The notes beneath the pieces were generated by a model that saw only the letters and a list, made by a program, of their open reading frames with translations, was not told where the DNA came from and did no database searches. This document shows positions 38,283 to 40,459 of a stretch of 40,459 nt of DNA, in pieces. Made by a program: the position numbers and the translations under genes. Source of the stretch: Bacillota bacterium (GTDB taxonomy: Bacteria; Bacillota; Clostridia; Christensenellales; CAG-138); contig JAEYCM010000019.1 in NCBI GenBank assembly GCA_023455425.1, positions 1-40,459 of the forward strand, given 5' to 3'. The first letter of the stretch is position 1, and every line of letters begins with the position of its first letter.

Positions 38283-40459
38283 TTACCGCAGGCTTTTTTG
38301 TCTGCCTTTTATGGCATACGCCACCCCCAATGCGCCCAGCAACAGGAGGATCATACCAATTCCAACGTCAGCATCGCCTGTCTTGGGCGGCATGGCGGAC
38401 AGCGGCACGAGGTCGGCAATAACGGCAAAAGCTCCAAGGGTATTGACCCGCACCGTGAGTATTCCGTTGACGACCTTGCCGGTATAGGTCACAATACGTC
38501 CGGTCTCTTCGCTATACTGAAGGACCGTGAGCGTATCCCCTTCATAATCCAGGCCTACCTGGAAGGAGACCTGCATGGATCCAAAATTCTTTCCGGAAAG
38601 GATGAGCTGCTGCATGCCGACTACCGTATGGTTGAGCGCGGCTGCCGATAGCGCAGCGCCTGCCTTACTCGAACGGGGAAGGCTTGCTGCCTGCACTTTT
38701 GACCCGGAAGAGAAGCTTCCTTTGACCTCTACCTTGCTGCCGCCCAGCGGGATTCCACCGCCGGGGGACAATGTCTTCCGCTCCGAACCGGAACCGGCTT
38801 CGGGCTGTTCGGGCGTAACTGTGACAATCTGAATCTCCGCACGGTTTCTTACGCGCAGCCGCGGGATAAATGTACCCGCTCCGCTCGTATCCACCGTGAT
38901 GGAGCCTAATCCGATGGCTTCGATCTTATCGCCTTTTTTCAGGTTATTAAGGCCCGGGTAATCCGGCGTGATATAGCCGTCGATGAATATGCGCGCGGTG
39001 CCGGTATCATCGGTCACAAGAATGGTTTCCAGGATGCCGTTTGCGTAGACAAGATCGGTGACCGTACCTGATACCTTCATCAGGTTTCCGGTATTGGCCG
39101 CGCTCATGGTGCCTGCCGCCGTTACTGTGGCGGGAACGATGGGGGGGCCTTCACCGACTTTTTCAATACGGCTGACTGCAAGCTGACGTTCCCCGTTGTA
39201 GGAACTTGTGACGCCTGTTACGCGTACCACGTCGCCTATCTTATAGTTGCCCGACACCGGGAAGAGGTTGATGCCGCGGGTACCGTCCTGGATGTAGATG
39301 CAGTCAAAGAAAGCGGTGCGTTGGTTGTAGCCGGAGGCGTTTGAGGTGACCGTGCCGCGGATGGTGAATTCCTTTCCTTCGGGCGCGGCGTGTACATCGG
39401 CAATGCTGCTGTTTTCCACAGGGTTTGTGCTCTGGACGATGTTTTGAAGTATGGTGAAGTTGCTGTATTCAGGCATTTCCCAGTTGTCCAATTCAATTTC
39501 AAAGTTGCTCATGAAAGCGGAGCCGGCGACGATAACGGTGGATGTTTTTCCGTTCCCATGCGTTACCGTTTCGGATGCGGCGACCATGTACCTGCCGTTG
39601 TACTTGGGGGTGCTCGCACCGCCGATGCCATCCTTGTCGTCGTCGGCGGAGTAGCTGGTTTCATGCCCGAACACCATCGCGCTCACATGGGAAGGAAGGG
39701 TTGTGACGGGATTGTCGGTTGCGTCCACGACGTGAACGGTGCTGCCGCCATAGTTGGAATACACCTGCTTATCCGCATTGACGCGGGCAAGGAAGGGGTT
39801 CTCCATATTGTAGGTGTTCAGATACAGACGCGGAGACTGGCCGCCGTTATTCACATCGTCCTTGATTTCGTCGTCGGTCAGGCGAAGCGAAGCGCCGATG
39901 GCCTTCAAAATACTGTTTTGCTGTGCCGCCATATGCTGATTTGCCGGCAGGGTATGGGGCGTATTGTCGGTATACTTCGTATAGCTTTCGTAGTAATCGC
40001 CCCAGCCGGTGAGGATAAGGGTGTTACCCTGCTCGGCAAATGCTTTCACAGCGGCAATTTCATCCGCGTCGTAGCTCTTGTACCCCAGTTTGAAGTTGCT
40101 GCCGTCGCGGCGGGTGGGCGGGGTCAATATCAGCATTTTGTACTTGGGATTTTGTGCGGCTGCAATGAGCGCTTCTTTGGTTTCAAGCTCCACAACGCGT
40201 ATGCCGTACTCCACCGCCATGTTGGCGAAATTGCCCATGCTGTCCTTATAATTGCCCCTTACATACTCATTGTAGTGGCTTGCGTCGATGCCAATATACA
40301 CAAGCTTTTCGCTTTCACGCACGTTAAGCTCAAGATTCTGGCTGAATTCCAGATCCTTGTCGCCAACGGTAATGACGGCAAGAACCGTAACGGTAACGCG
40401 TCCCGCAACCGTAAACGTATGCTCAAGGGAGTTCTCCAGCTGGCCCATGGAGGGAATCG
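38283..40459 (-). CDS. Large surface protein, C-terminal part (5' end beyond window)
   Basis: About 725 residues are present; the frame is open to the window edge (IPS before the first internal Met), so the start is missing. Regions, N to C: a beta-rich stretch, a ThuA/GATase-like alpha-beta domain (VYIGIDASHYNEYVRGNYKD... LILTPPTRRDGSNF), another domain with VVDATDNPVTTLP, two OB-fold-like repeats around IADVHAAPEGKEFTIRGTVT and GTVTDLVYANG, and a C-terminal segment. The end has MPPKTGD, a hydrophobic helix and basic tail, resembling a degenerate LPxTG sorting signal. Function unknown; a secreted carbohydrate- or nucleic-acid-active protein is possible. Confidence 0.82.
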   Translation of the reverse strand, partial: IPSMGQLENSLEHTFTVAGRVTVTVLAVITVGDKDLEFSQNLELNVRESEKLVYIGIDASHYNEYVRGNYKDSMGNFANMAVEYGIRVVELETKEALIAAAQNPKYKMLILTPPTRRDGSNFKLGYKSYDADEIAAVKAFAEQGNTLILTGWGDYYESYTKYTDNTPHTLPANQHMAAQQNSILKAIGASLRLTDDEIKDDVNNGGQSPRLYLNTYNMENPFLARVNADKQVYSNYGGSTVHVVDATDNPVTTLPSHVSAMVFGHETSYSADDDKDGIGGASTPKYNGRYMVAASETVTHGNGKTSTVIVAGSAFMSNFEIELDNWEMPEYSNFTILQNIVQSTNPVENSSIADVHAAPEGKEFTIRGTVTSNASGYNQRTAFFDCIYIQDGTRGINLFPVSGNYKIGDVVRVTGVTSSYNGERQLAVSRIEKVGEGPPIVPATVTAAGTMSAANTGNLMKVSGTVTDLVYANGILETILVTDDTGTARIFIDGYITPDYPGLNNLKKGDKIEAIGLGSITVDTSGAGTFIPRLRVRNRAEIQIVTVTPEQPEAGSGSERKTLSPGGGIPLGGSKVEVKGSFSSGSKVQAASLPRSSKAGAALSAAALNHTVVGMQQLILSGKNFGSMQVSFQVGLDYEGDTLTVLQYSEETGRIVTYTGKVVNGILTVRVNTLGAFAVIADLVPLSAMPPKTGDADVGIGMILLLLGALGVAYAIKGRQKSLR

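Overview
The window looks like chromosome from an anaerobic Gram-positive bacterium of the Clostridia (Firmicutes). The grounds are strong AGGAGG-type ribosome binding sites before most genes, lipobox-type substrate-binding proteins, TTGACA/TATAAT-type promoters, a peptidoglycan amidase with an SH3 domain, a sorting-signal surface protein and Firmicutes-style sulfur genes. No rRNA, tRNA or CRISPR array was recognised. The assignment rests on gene content alone.

Left part (1-21.7 kb): metal homeostasis. A leftward operon (DtxR/MntR-type repressor, TroA-like binding protein, TroB-like ATPase cut by the window edge) has a palindromic operator at its promoter. After a frameshifted amidase gene comes a rightward zinc operon (3542-10451): zinc-ribbon protein, ZnuA, ZnuC, ZnuB, a Fur-family Zur-type repressor, a CxCC/His-loop G3E GTPase, a fused GTPase-permease and a TIGR03943/DUF1980 membrane protein. 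Facing it is a leftward nine-gene operon (21414 to 10604): Nik/Opp-type importer (two permeases, two ATPases, lipoprotein), two exporter-fold ABC half-transporters, a SAM methyltransferase and a MATE protein. Both operons carry copies of the same inverted repeat, GCRAAT-N7-ATTYGC, next to TTGACA-17-TANAAT-type promoters. I infer a shared Zur-type regulon, with the nine-gene operon handling a metal or metal-chelate.

Middle (21.8-25.5 kb): a decayed serine recombinase, an ABC-F ATPase, a YaiI/YqxD-family protein and a structured non-coding stretch.

Right part (25.5-38 kb): a sulfur island built round a nitrogenase-like enzyme. Rightward: NifH-, NifD-, NifK- and NifX-like genes. Leftward: cystathionine gamma-lyase/synthase, a cysteine synthase/cystathionine beta-synthase-like protein, O-acetylhomoserine sulfhydrylase, an SsuABC-type ABC importer and NifB. 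The surroundings are all sulfur-amino-acid genes, so I read this as a candidate methylthio-alkane-reductase-like (MarBHDK-like) sulfur-salvage system and not nitrogen fixation. Three transcription units (nifH-like, mccB-like, metY) are each preceded by a short ORF with 6-7 cysteine codons and then an intrinsic terminator, which points to a shared cysteine-responsive attenuation control. This is the most interesting feature of the window.

Right edge (38.3-40.5 kb): the C-terminal 726 or so residues of a large secreted surface protein with a degenerate sorting signal.
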